A stretch of 64,000 nucleotides of DNA from Hemileia vastatrix (lineage: Eukaryota; Basidiomycota; Pucciniomycetes; Pucciniales; Zaghouaniaceae): contig JASXTE010000017.1 of assembly GCA_030280995.1 (NCBI GenBank), forward strand, positions 27,081,998 to 27,145,997, given 5' to 3'. The position numbers and the translations under genes are program-made. Shown here piece after piece: positions 29,335 to 41,819 of this stretch. Position 1 is the stretch's first letter. Each line of letters begins with the position of its first letter. The notes under the pieces were generated by a model. It made no database searches, had not been told where the DNA came from, and saw nothing but the letters and a program-made list of their open reading frames with translations.

Positions 29335-30716
29335 TGTAGAGTAGACTCCTACAGTCACCTTGCTGCAGGCAGAATCCAAGGGAGTTGGAAAAACAAAAAG
29401 AAATCCCTGTCCCTCTAAGTAAATGTAAGATTCATTTAACTAAGCTTGAAGATGTGCTTGAAGAGCTGGATAAGTTAAAAACCTGAGAAAAAGACTTTGA
29501 AAGTGTTGGAAACCTATAATATAGAAAAAAAATAAGTGCAATAAATGATTACACCCCCAAAACAAATACTTAATACCAGATTACACTGATACAAGTCACA
29601 GAAAATACTTAGAACAAGCCGCAACACTTGCCCCAGAGACCGAAAAGTACAGTAAAGTACCCCAGAAACTACCCTTGGGATGATCTGTTCAAAGGTGCCT
29701 TATTAAAGGTCTGCCCCAGATTTACCCAGTTTCCCACCAAAATTAAAGAGTGTTCTTTATTATATTTTTATTTTATAAATTTTTTAAGAAAAGAAATAAA
29801 TTTGAGTCACCCAGGATGAGAGCTATCTAATGGTACCCTATATGTTGATATTTTTTATTATAATTGTTTTTATATGTTAAATATTGTTAATTATCAAAAA
29901 AGACCCTAATTATCAAAACTAAAAGACAAAAAAAACATGTAGAAGACTAAGATTCCCCCCCCTTCCCCATACGATTCTCCTTCTTCAGACCTTTCCAACA
30001 ATACCCTACATGCATATGATCTACAATAAACTATTGATCTAGTAAGCATAATAACTTTCTAACCAAATTTTGCCACAATAGCCAAACTTTTGGCACAGTG
30101 ACCAAACTTTGCACAGTGACCAAACTTTGCACTGGTGATCAGACTTTTCTACAGTGACCAAACTTTGCCACAGTGCCCAGACTTTTCTGCAGTGACCAAA
30201 CTTTTCAATGGTGATCAGACTTTTCTATAGTGACCAAACTTTGCCACAGTGCCCAGACTTTTCTGCAGTGACCAAACTTTGCCACAGTGCCCAGACTTTT
30301 TGCACCAATGACCATACTTTGGCACACTGACTTTGCTTTTACACCAGAAAATCACCGGAGCAAACCAGAGCGCACCGGAAAAAAAATGGCTACTCCATGA
30401 GCACTCTGCATCCACCAAAAATACCAAGAGAGCCCTAGAAAATCCAGTAAAACAAATACCCAATCCATGAAACCATCAAATAACAATAGGAATTCCAACA
30501 TAGATCTATTCCAAAACACCATAAATCCATTCCAAAACACCATAAATCCTCCAAAAGATCACCATAAATCCTCCAAAAATCACCATAAATCCACCCAAAA
30601 AAAATCCAGTTAACTCCCTTCAACCAAATTAACACCTGCTAACACCATGATTTTCTTCCAACCAAGGTCCATTCAAATTTTCACCTAAGTAGCCTACCCA
30701 GATTTGGAATGCCACA
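29335..30716 (-). repeat. 3' LTR of element D
   Basis: 1382 bp, TGTAGAGTAG...TGCCACA on the plus strand, matching 51411-52711. The small frames inside (for example 29628-29819, and those at 30215-30635) recur in the other LTR and are not considered genes. Confidence 0.88.
30060..30332. repeat. Minisatellite in D LTR
   Basis: Alternating units CAGTGACCAAACTTT and GCCCAGACTTTTCTG or GATCAGACTTTTCTA. The other LTR has fewer units (about 52140-52365), which explains most of the 81-bp length difference. Confidence 0.75.
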
Positions 30717-31177
30717 TCCTCCCTCCAATATGGAATGTCCCCATTCCATTCTGAATCACATAAAAAACTTTTTCACCATCATTTCAATAAAAATTTTGCT
30801 TCTAAAGTTGACTCCACTTGATTTTTGATACTTCAATACGCTGAGTATGAAAGAGTAGGCTTTAAACCCTACTGGGCTAGAAATGCAATGATCTAGACAC
30901 CGCCATGAGGTCCTCCAAACTCCTCTACCATTCACCTCCAACAAAAAAAAAAAAGAAAATTAAGAGAGTGGGCTTTCATCTCCACTGAGCCAGAACTGCA
31001 ATGATCTGGACATCTCCATGAGGTCCTCCAATTTCCAAAAACAACCTCCACTTGAATTTTCTTGAGTCATCAAGCGCAAAAATCACCAGTTTATAGTCTT
31101 AGAGGACTTCCACCTGCATCAAAAAACCAATGCTAGAGATCAATCTATAAACAATAAAGCATATAAACGAACTTTGT

Positions 31178-31218
31178 GGAGTAATTGTGTATAGAGTTGC
31201 CAACTCATCAATTACCCC
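31178..31218 (-). other. Hairpin H1 in element D, copy 1
   Basis: Plus-strand GGAGTAATTG and CAATTACCCC, one wobble pair on the element strand. Same context (CTTGCCAAT, TCTAGAAGGT) as in B1. Confidence 0.55.
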
Positions 31219-31981
31219 CAAACTTGCCAATATAAAATCTAGAAGGTTCCCCAATGAACACTTCTAACTAAAAGAAATCCTCCTCAAATCTTGAACATTA
31301 TAATTCCTAGTTTTATTGACATCTTCAGTTTTCCACGGTCTTGAAGTTTAGGACCAATCATAAATGATCTTGAAAAGAATTTCAGTTTTAAGTCTTGATG
31401 GACTAGCAGAATAAATAAAATAAATATATAATAAAAGAAAAAGAGAAATAAAATTAAAGATAAATAAAAAAATAAAAGATGTCCCGCAGCCATTTGGATG
31501 AGCCAAACCCCTGACATCATACCCACATCCAAGTGCACCTTGATTGTGGATACACAGGAAAGAAAAATTAAAAATATAACATAAAATGGAATTTTTGAAA
31601 ATTATAATTTTTTTTTTTGAAAATTAAATTTTGAAAATAATTTTTTAATATTATAATTATAATTATTATTATTTTTTAAAAATTAAATTTTGAAAATTTG
31701 AAGATTTGAAAAATGATAATTTAATAAAAATCAAGGAAACAAACTAATGATCACTGGGTGGGCTCCCTCCAATTTGTAAAAATGATTGGAGACCACAAGT
31801 GATCATCCACCCCAATACAACAAAAAAAATGAAACAAAACAAAATTCTTGAATCCAGACTTCCAAAAGATTGTGCTGTGTTGAAATAAGGTTCCAGTTTA
31901 TAGTCATAGAGGACTACGTATATAACGAAAAAAAAGCCAGGATTCAACTAGAAACAGAGAAGGGTTGGAAACGAACATTAT

Positions 31982-32022
31982 GGGGTAATTGTGAATAGAG
32001 CTGCCAACTCATCAATTACCCC
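31982..32022 (-). other. Hairpin H1 in element D, copy 2
   Basis: GGGGTAATTG and CAATTACCCC form a perfect 10-bp stem, the T-A variant of the H1 pair. Confidence 0.6.
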
Positions 32023-32198
32023 CAAACTTGCTAATATAAAATCTAGAAGGTTCCCCTGTGAACACTCCTAACAAAATTTGTTTCCCCCTCATATTTTCAC
32101 CACAAAATAAAATTTTAAAATTGAAGTAATGATGGATTTTTGGAAAGACTGTGATATTTACTAAAAGATTGATGTTGTAGTTTATCCTCATTTTGGAG

Positions 32199-33763
32199 TC
32201 AAACTTCAGCACTCTTTGTGCCCCTAGGGTAAAACCTCTTCACTTGATCAGCAGCTACCCTCTTCTTTAAGAAAACACCATCCAGTTCTTCCAAAACATA
32301 TGAACCACCAGAAACCTGTTCTCTAATCCTATATGGTCCATTCCATCTATCAGCAAACATTTTCCCCCACTGACTTTCCAAACTCCTATTATACACCAAC
32401 ACCATACCACCAGGCCTCAAAGTCTTCCTGAGTCTATGAGCCAACCTTTGATCCCAATACCTGACAGACTGATCCTTGATCTTGATCATCCTATCTTATG
32501 CCTTCTCCAGATATTCCTACTTCTTTTCTAACTGTTGCATTCTAGCACAGAGCAAATCTTCAGTAGTTTTGACTACATCCCAATCAACACCAAGATAGGA
32601 TTCAGCTTCAAGATCAACTGGTAAAACATATTTCTGACCAAAAACTAATTCAAAAGGAGAATAACCAGCTGTCCTCTTGGTGGTAATCCTGTCAGCAAAT
32701 AAATCAAGGGGTAAATAATGCCTCCACTTTTCAGAACTTTTTCCACACATTTTAACCAAAGAATTCTTAATAAATTTATTCCCCCTTTCAACCATTCCTT
32801 CTGCTTCAGGATAATATGTGGTTGCCACCCTAACCTTTGAGCCAATTTTTGAAACAGCTTCCTTGAAGTCTGCACCAAACTCAGAGCCACCATCAACAGT
32901 TACCAACTTCATAACACCATATCTATACACCCATTCCTTCATCGAAAATTCTGCTACATTTTTAGCAGATAAACTGATAAGATGGACAGCCTCAACCCAA
33001 CCAGAAAAATCATCCCTTGCCACAATCAAGTACTTATATTTACCCTCCTTGATGTGAACAGCATCCAAACTAACCTGTCCAAAGATAGTATTTTCACCAG
33101 TAGCATTTCCAGGTTCTTTTGGCCTAAAATAACTTCTTCTCTGACATTCTTCACATGAATGAACCCAAGATCTAACAGCCATCTTCATTCTAGGACACAA
33201 AAATCTATCAGCAATCCGCTTATAAGTTTCTCCAAAGCCCCTATGACCTAAATCTTCATGAAGAGATTTCATCACCAATTCTTGACCTTTTCTTTGAGAT
33301 ACAACAACTTGAGGATTCAGATGTCTTCTTTTCATCAACCTTCTACCAGAAAAAAAAAACCAGGTGACATCTTTTTGATAGCCACCCATTCAGCTTCATC
33401 ACATTCTTCTGGTTTTCCCAGAGACAACAAATATTTCACCATTAAAAAATAAAACCCACTCTGGCCCCAAATTTCATTAGAAAAATCAAATAATATAACA
33501 TCCAAAGGAACCTCCCTGTCACCAATATCTCCCACTTGTGAATGAGCAATCATTCTCTGAGCATTCGGCTGTTTGCTGAAATTCACATAATCCACCTCAT
33601 TCAAACATTTTTCCATGCTACCACTATCCTCCTTCAGATCCCAAACATAAACACCATTAACCAACTTCCAATTATCCCAAACAACCACACCATCCTCTTC
33701 TACAAAAACCTCATGATCAACTAGATAATCAACTTCATCAAATTCAACAAAAATAGAACCAGC
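32199..33763 (-). pseudogene. pol: D pol linker, integrase and C-terminus
   Basis: Homologous to the second half of B1 pol. The linker (VFVEEDGVVVWDNWKL) starts at the C insertion. Integrase has LHEDLGH and CEEC; the D-D-E residues are at VSLDAVHI, TVDGGSEFG and EAEGMVERG. The C-terminal part has RYWDQRLAHRLR and SYVLEELDG and ends at 32199. A frame change near 33350 and a stop near 32515 break it. The zinc-binding FWWPGMK of B1 reads FLCPRMK. This is the downstream half of the gene whose upstream half is at 45461-46467. Confidence 0.85.
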
Positions 33764-33768
33764 CATTT

Positions 33769-34880
33769 TATTGGCGCGGTTGTCTAGAAGGTGGAAGAAG
33801 AAAGAAGAAAAAAGAGAAAAGGACACAAGAAGAGAAAGAGTGGAAAGAGGAAAGGAGGGAAGGACGCAAATAAGGGGAAAAGGTTTAATATATAAGGTGA
33901 GTAGTATTTAATAATATTTTAATTTAAGTGTTTTAATTTCAATGCGCAACAGTCAATTTTTATATTTTAATGTTCTTACCGCAACCTTTAGAATTTTGTA
34001 TATAGTATTTATTTATCTTATTCCAAATAAAATGTATTACTAGTTAAAAGAAAAAGAAATAATATGTGTATAAAAATATATAAGTGTAAGTAAATGGTAA
34101 ATATGTAAGTAATGCAGCTGAAGGGGGTTCCCAAGGCCCTTATATAGTCAAGGGGCCCTCTGAAGTGCCACAAGAGTCAATACAATAATTAATGAGTAAA
34201 TGTAAGGGGTGAAAAATAAAAAATGTACTAATTTGTTGAAATGCAGTAGTCAATATTTCACCAGTATTAATTCCCCCTGGATATTACGCATAAATAAGTA
34301 CAAGACATATAAAAAATAACTAATGTAATTTAAAATAAGTATTATGCAGTACTATTTTAAAGTGGAATGTAATTTATTACTATTTTAATTCATACAATTA
34401 ATATAAGTAATTATTTTAGATTAAAATATGAGAATGTAATTAGTTTAAATGTTTTAATAAATTTAATTACATAATTTTGAGCCACAGAAGCGCCCAAAAA
34501 TCAGGAATAATAATGTATAAATTATTATAAGGATCTAATAATTTATTAATATTATTATAAGTCAACATTTTGCCTTATAAGTATAATATAATATTATAAT
34601 TAATTAATTATTATTTTATAATTATTTAAATACATAAAAATGCACCCAATTTTTATAGAATATAATACAATTTATGTATATTTTAATAGTATATAATTAA
34701 TAACATAATAAAATAAATATAACCCTTATTTTAATTTTATTTAATAAGGTAATTTGTACTTAATTTTATTATGCAATAAAATATAAATTTATATACATAA
34801 AAAGCATAAATTTTTGCCCTCTTTCAGGTCCAATGAATTAACATAAGTTTTACTGGGCTCCTGGTACATCCTGGCTGACA
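33769..34880 (-). repeat. 3' LTR of element C
   Basis: 1112 bp, near-identical to 44374-45455 apart from an AT-rich indel of about 30 bp near 34530. Ends TGACA next to a polypurine tract identical to A's. Confidence 0.88.
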
Positions 34881-34915
34881 CTCCCTCACTCTAAAAAAAA
34901 CAATAAAAAAAAATG

Positions 34916-36442
34916 CTAATATTTTTTCTTTTTATACTTTTTTAATAGAGTGGAAAGGTTAGAAATCTCTTTTCCAGGTATCCATTTATCATGCACAGAT
35001 GATTTATTTTTATATCTCAATAAATATTCAATACCTTTTTCAGAGGTGATAACTCTGTCATTAAGAAGTTTATCAATTTCTGCAATTTCTGTGACTTCCT
35101 GAGGATTTTTCTTGGGTCTTCCCCTTCTCTTAGGAAATAAGTCACTGTTGGAAGTATAAGGTTTAAGGAGGGAAATGGGAAAAACAGGATGTTTTCTCTC
35201 ATAAGGAGAATACAATATAACTTCTACTGCATTATCTCCCACCATTCTTTTAACAACAAATGGTCCTACAAATGGATCCTTTAATTTGTTATTGCCTTGT
35301 AAATTGAAGTGAACTGTAGATATTAGTACTTCATCACCCTTTTTAAAAGTGTGCTTTTTATGGTATTTATCCCATCTCTTTTTCTCATATTCAAATGCTT
35401 TATCAATACAACTTTGGGCATGTTTTCTGCATAGTTGCTGCATTTGGAGAAAAGACTTCACACCAGGATGTAATTCCAACTTTGGTAATTTGTTATTGAG
35501 TATTTGAGCAGGAGTACTTGGAACATAACCTAGCCATAGCTCAAAAGGCTTTTTCTCAGTGACAGAATAAACAGTGCTATTATAAGCAAATTCAAGACCT
35601 GGAAGTAAGGTTACCCAGTCATGTGTAAATTTGTCATTGTCTTTATATTCTAATCCAAAGGCACACTACCTTCTAATCATATCTTCCAAGGTTTGAATCA
35701 TCCTTTTAGCCAGTCCATCAGTTTGAGGATGGTGAGCAGTGGATAATTTCAACTCACAACCACATATATCCATCAAAGACATCCAAAATTCAGAAGTAAA
35801 CTTTGGGTCTCTATCAGATATGATGGCTTTTGGAAATGCAACAATATTAAACATATGTGACCACCACAAAAAGGCTAAATCTTTGGTGGAAACATCTTTG
35901 TGGGTAGGAATGAATTTACACATTTTAGTGAATCTGTCCACTATAACCCAGCAAGAATTATAACTGTCTTTCCCTGCTACAGGAATACCAGTGACAAAAT
36001 CCATATTAATGATTTTCAAAGGAGCATCAGGTGCTTCAATATGTTGCATTAATCCTGCTCTTTTACCAGTCAATCTTTTAGATTTTTGGCAAGAATCACA
36101 AGATTCAACATAAAATTTTGTGTCTTCAGACATATTAGCCCACCATGCAGTGTTTTTAATCCTGACCATAGTTTTTTCTAGATCAAAATGACCAGCTAAT
36201 ATGTCATCATGACATAATTTTAAAATGATTTCTTTCATTGAAGGAGAAATAACAATTACACTAGTAAGTTTTCTCCTGTAATAAATATAACCATCATCAA
36301 TTGAAAAACTTTTCTTCAGTCAAAGAAGTTTGGTACTTTGGAGGGAGAGTTTTTATTAATGCTTGAATTGAAGCATTCTTTGGATCATTCAAGATAGTAA
36401 CCAATTTATTCAAATCAGAATATTTTTCATATGAATCCAGAA
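34916..36442 (-). pseudogene. pol: C integrase and chromodomain
   Basis: The main reading piece starts at MKEIILKLCHDDILAGH (36238), with CDSCQ completing the zinc-binding motif. It then has INMDFVTG and IISDRDPKF. The third catalytic residue is changed: TDGLAKRM where A has TDGLAERM, so the catalytic Glu is Lys. A TAG at 35666-35668 interrupts IRR-CAFG. The frame then continues to the chromodomain (EIDKLLNDR...YLLRYK...WIPGKEI) ending at 34916. Sequence 36239-36442 upstream is shifted relative to the RNase H piece. Confidence 0.88.
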
Positions 36443-37261
36443 TTAATTGCAACAATTCTTCCTCCATGTCCACAATATATATACCATAAATGTGAATGTT
36501 ATCATCCTCAGGGACATAGGCAGGATGGAGTCATTATTAGGTAGGGGTAGTCTTGACAGCATATCAACATTGGAGTGAACATTTACAGCTCTATGGATAA
36601 TTGTCATTCTTCCCCTGTACTCTTGAACAGCCAGTTGCCACCTAAACATATGTCTATTTGGTGTCTTCAGGTTTAAGAGGAACTTCACAGCACTACAGTC
36701 AGTTACCAGTTCAAACTTCTGGTCATCTAGGTAGTAATGAAGTTTTTCAAGAGCCCAAACAACTGCTAAGCACTCTAATTGAGTGGCACCATATTTCAAT
36801 TCACTATTTCTTAAGGTTCTTGAAATATAACAAATTACAACCTCTGAGGATTTATCATTAATAATTTGTTTTTGGTGAAGGGAAGCACCCAGACCAACAA
36901 AGATAGCATCTGTGTATAGGACAAAAGGTTTGTTGAAATCTGGAAGAGCCAATATAGGGGCTGTCATTAAGCAACTTTTTAATGTATCAAAAGCTTTTTG
37001 ACAGTCATTATTCCAGAGAAAGGCAACATCTTTTCTGGTCAGTTTTTTAAGAGGCAAGGCTATGACCTGATAATTATAATATATTGCCTATAATAGCCAC
37101 ACATACCCAAAAAACTTTGGATTTCTCTTACAGAAGTTGGTGCTTTCACATTTTGAATGGCAGCAACTTTGTTTTGGTCTACACAAATTTGTAAGCCTGA
37201 CACAACATGGCCAAGGAATTTCAAGGATTGAAAACCAAATTTACACTTTTTTAAGGACAAG
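36443..37261 (-). pseudogene. pol: C RT end and RNase H
   Basis: Starts at MTLSLKKCKFG, the continuation of RT after insertion F, then LGHVVSGLQICVDQNKV and FLGMCGYYRQYI. A small indel near 37060 shifts the frame into KLTRKDVAFLWNN and RNase H (YTDA, QLECLAVVWALEKL, TDCSAVKFLL). A second shift near 36530 ends the frame. Closely matches A. Confidence 0.85.
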
Positions 37262-37266
37262 GTCAT

Positions 37267-39612
37267 TGTAGGTCAGTCGTCTAGAAGAGGGGAAGAAAAA
37301 AGGGAAGAAAGAGAGGAGGACAAGGAAAAAGGTTTTGGGAAATAAAAGAAATAAGATATAAAAAATTATTTAATTTATTGGAGTGGAGAAACGATGAATT
37401 ACTTGAGGGATGACACAAAAAAATGAGGTAATATTAAATGTTAATATTATTTAAGGTAAGGGTTCTGCGCGGCAAACACTATGAGTACTATCAGACTTAA
37501 GGTGACCTTTGAATAGTTATATAGAATTTAAATTAGAATTTTGATACTAATAAAAAATAATATAAATGTAATATAAAAATATATTAAAGTTGTTGAGTGT
37601 ATAGTAAGTGATGATCCTACAGGGGATTATCCGAGGCCTTTTTATAGGAAATGGGTCCTCTATAGCGCTACAACTGACTATATACAAAATAGTAATGAAG
37701 TAAAACAAGAAGATTAAAGAAGATATTTGTAACATAGTAATTGAGAGAAAAATATATGAAAATAATAAGAATCCCAATTAAGAAAATAAATTTCCCATCC
37801 CAAATTCCCAAATCAGTTAATATAAAATAATGAGTAACTAAACAACCCTGTGACATAAGAACTATGGGAAAAACAATTCAAAACAAGTATTACAATATGT
37901 TTTCAGCATTTCTAAGTGAAACAAATAACATGTTTTGACGTTGTAGACAATCCTATAGTACTAGCTATAGGCCTTGACCAAGGGAGTTGGAGAAAAACCA
38001 GAGAGAAAATCCCCTGTCCCTTTAGAAAAATAGAGTGAGATTTACTTGCTAAAGTAAGTTGGTTCCTGTTTTGCTAAAGCTCCTTTTTAACACACTTGAC
38101 TGCTTGATGAGCCAAGAAAGTAGTCCCCAGATAGACTACCAGACCAAAGAACTGAAATGTAGAACAAAGTCCACACCAGAGACAGCAAAGATACTTGATG
38201 TAGGCTGCAAATCCACACCAGAGACAGCAATAATACTTGCTATAGCTTGCAAGACTATAACAGAGAAAACAGTTGCCAAAGTTAAGTTAAATGAAGAACT
38301 CACTTGCAACAAACACAGCCAATTGTGGCCAGAAAACAGTGAAAACTGAGTGAGGAACAATGAGATCACCTCCGGATGGTTGTATGATGATTAAGGTTGC
38401 CCCAAACTGTCTTATTCACAATGTACACACAGACCACTAACTAAGAGCCCATGCTCACCCACCAATCTGGCGCCTGTACCTGCCAGATTGCATAAAAAAC
38501 CCTCCTAAAGCGCTCCCCAACCTCCTAAAACAGAAGCGGGCGGGCCACCCAACGTCGGAGATGCCGCCTGTAGCAGCCCGGCCTCCCTGAAGCCAGAAAA
38601 CCAATAGAAACCACTAATCTACTTATAAAAATTAGCTACAACTACTAAAACCTTTAAAACACGGAATTTCACTATAACAACGTTGAGACATGAAATATAG
38701 AGAAAAATTAGCTCTATCAAATGGTACTAAGCACTTAACCCTAAGACTTAAGGTTAGCCCGTAAAACGTAAAAAACAAAGTTAAACAGCAATCTTTTATA
38801 AATGAAAAATGAGGATATGACCCCTTAAAACTCAGAATATGAAAAATGTCTACAAGAAATAAAATATGGAGAAAAACCAGGGCTATCCAATGATAGTACC
38901 CACATACCCGCAGACCCAATATCCATGAAATGAAACCAGAAAAATACCCAATTCCTTAACAGATGTCAATTAAGACATGCACAAACAGCGCCAAATCACA
39001 CAACAAAGGCCCCTGCCAATGTTGGAAGACCACAACGTAAAAAGGTATGTAATAAATTTAATTCAGTGTAAATTAAAATGATTTAATTGTTTTCATTATG
39101 TAATTAAATAACTAATTTAAATGAAACAATTAATTAATTCAAATTGAGAATTTATAATACTATTTTATAAAATAAGTACTATAATTTATTTAATTTTTTC
39201 CTGACACAATTAAGGGTCAAAAGAAGTGCCCAATTTGATTGTTTAATAATATATGAAGTTTTATTTAATATATAAATTTAAATCATTAATGTAATTACAT
39301 TATAAGTCAATTTTACATATATAATTATAATATATGTTAGTAATTAATTAATTATAAATTGATAATTATTAAATACATAAAAATGCGCCATTATTTTTAG
39401 AATATAAAATATATTATGCTTAATTTAAATGTATAAATAATTTATATAACAACAAAATTAATATAACACTTATATTTAATAAGATCCTCATATAATTTTA
39501 TTATGCAATAAAATATTAATTTATATACATCAAATGCAATTATTTATGCCCTCTTTCAGGTCCAATAAGTTAAAATATCATTTACTGGGCTCCTGGTATA
39601 GCCTGGCTGACA
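37267..39612 (-). repeat. Solo LTR F inside element C
   Basis: C-type LTR (TGTAGGTCAG...GGCTGACA) of about 1.25 kb once its own insertion B3 is removed, flanked by a perfect 5-bp duplication GTCAT (37262-37266 and 39613-39617). It interrupts C's RT just after the YIDD region. Confidence 0.82.
37942..39034 (-). repeat. Solo B-type LTR (B3) inside F
   Basis: 1093-bp copy of the B1/B2 LTR on the minus strand, flanked by ACGT on both sides (37938-37941 and 39035-39038). It includes the GC-rich module at about 38525-38590. The frames on both strands inside it are LTR sequence also seen at 14444-14779 and 54634-54909. Confidence 0.88.
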
Positions 39613-41819
39613 GTCATATTGATTTCATCCATTTTTTGGAAAACTCTATTTAAGTGAATCATATGTTCATCAAAAGTTTTAGAAAAAATTATAATGTCAT
39701 CAATATAAACCATGAGCCGTCCTTCAATTATTTCTTGATGGAAAGTGTTATCCATTACTTTCTGAAAAACTGAAGGAGCATTTTTAGGGCCAAATGGCAT
39801 CCTAACATACTTATATATTCCCATATGAGTAGCAATTAGTAAAACATTTTGTGAATTTTTCTCAACAGGAATTTGATGATAACCTTTATTTCCATCCAGA
39901 CAACTAATAAATTTTGCACCCTGTAAGGTAGCATGAATTGAATTAATTCTGGGTAAAGGATAGATATTATCAACAGTATAAGTGTTCAATGCTCTGTAAT
40001 CACCACATAATCTAGACTTATCTTTTTCATAAGAAATCAAGACTGGGGAGATGACACAATATTTTGGGGTGACATCCACTTTCTCAATTATATTCATGTT
40101 TAATAAGGTAGAAATATTATCTTCAATATCCTTTCTTTTTGTTGGAGAAGCAGGATATGGTTTTTTCTTAAGACTAGGAGGAATATCACTCAAGTTACAG
40201 GATAAAGTAATTTTCATTTCATCCTTAACAACTCCTAGGACATGAGAACCATGAGCAAAAGCCATAGGAAAAGAGGTAATCGAGGCAATTATAGAATCCT
40301 TCTGCTCACTAGTTAATTGATCACCAAAAGAAGCAGTATTTATTTCAGTTAATAAACTATCCATTTCATTTGTTGGTCTACCTGTACATTGAATTAATGA
40401 GTTACAAGACTTTAACAAATATGCAGAAGATCTTCTAGGGGAAAATTTTTTGAATTTCCTTTTGCCATTTAATCCCAATGTGAAGCAATTATTGGCAGTG
40501 TCCAATTTTACACCAAACATGGTCAGAATGTCATTACCCATAATAAACCAATTGCTCAAATTATCATTTCTCATGACAACAAATTCACAAACAGCTCTGA
40601 CAAAACCACCATTATATTTGAAGAATACAGTGGCTTTGTATTTGCCAATGGGACACAAAATAGAGCCATAAACTCTCCATTTTTCACATGTCATAGGTAA
40701 TAATTTATCCATATAATCTTTATCCACTGAAGCCAGTGCCTTTTCAGACACCACACTTCCTCCAGCACCAGAGTCAAGAACAACCTCAACATTTTTACCA
40801 TTAATGATAACTGGTGCCTTCAAAGGGGATATGGATATAGAGCTGTCAGTAATATCTTTAATGATTTCAGCATTTTCTACTGAAGATAAATCTAAATTAC
40901 ACTCCTCAGAAATATTGTCTAAATATTGCACATCTTGTTCCAACATTAAGACATCCTTAAGGGATTCATTTTCATAGGAGATATTACCGTCACAGTCACT
41001 GGAAGAATCATTGAGATCAACATCAGCATCCTCAGTGTCTGCAGTTTGTTCAACAAGATGAATTTTCTTGTCACACACATGGCCCTTCTGCCAAGGTTTG
41101 TTACATTTAAAAAAAGTATTAGTTGCATATTTTTTGGGTGCAACTGGGGCAGAGGGTTTACCAGGTTTTTCTGGAGGTCTGGTAGAGGGCTTACTCTGAT
41201 CATGATAAGATTTCATAGGATAATTCTTTGGATCATATCTATGGTTAAGTAATACTTCATTACAGATATTAATAAAAGAAGAATGTTCCTTTACATGCTC
41301 AGTTCTAGCCACAATTAAATCTCTTAGCAAAGTTGGTAATTTATAAAGAGTTTTATCTCTCCAAATATCATAAACCATTTTTGGATCAATAGCTCTCAGG
41401 ATTTTTTTTACTTTCATAAGAAAAACAATTTGTTTATCAAAAGAGGAAGAGATATATTTAGATTTCTCATACAATCTCTGTTGAGCCAATCTAAATTTTG
41501 AACCACCAAACTGATTCTCAATCAAGGTTTTCCATTCATTCCATGTATAATGGATATAATCCAATAAAACAGATTCATACCACATTAAGGATACATTGGA
41601 GAATAAAGAAATTAACTTAGAAATAATTTTTTCATTTGGTAATTTATATGACTTCTTCAAATTATCAATTCTTTGGATAAAGTGTTGCCAATCAGATGAA
41701 GAATCACCATCAAAGGTAGGGTATTGGTCCAGTTTAGGCCAGTTTTTATTACTGCTAGGGTGGTCAGCCTTATTGTTTGAATTATTCAATGTAATCAATT
41801 CTTGAATTCTTGAAAGGTG
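39613..41819 (-). pseudogene. pol: C gag end, protease and RT start
   Basis: Long open frame after a TAA at about 41820, where a CAA codon is expected. Order: capsid region (NWPKLDQYPTFDG), nucleocapsid knuckle FFKCNKPWQKGHVC with its first Cys replaced by Phe, protease DSGAGGS, RT with LCGDYRALN, CLDGNKGYHQ, MPFGPKNAPSVFQ and intact YIDD. It ends where F is inserted, after DEINMT. The gag, protease and RT regions lie in one frame here, showing that an intact element would make a single Gag-Pol frame. Confidence 0.9.

Larger units (their letters stand above)
30717..32198 (-). other. 3' region of element D
   Basis: Non-coding region between integrase and the 3' LTR. It carries the same hairpin set as B1: H1 at 31178-31218 and 31982-32022, H3 at 31523-31549, H2 at 31749-31804, and three GTCC...GACT motifs. 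It is about 1.5 kb and lacks the antisense genes seen in B1. Confidence 0.7.

Noticed and set aside
29628..30635. Small frames in D's LTR, repeated at 51704-52593
   Set aside because: Both copies are LTR sequence. Similarity reflects LTR duplication, and the 30215-30635 frames are minisatellite translations.
33769..33780. C's LTR starting at TGTCTAG (33781)
   Set aside because: The 12 bases before it match between both LTRs, and only the longer boundary gives the perfect CATTT duplication.
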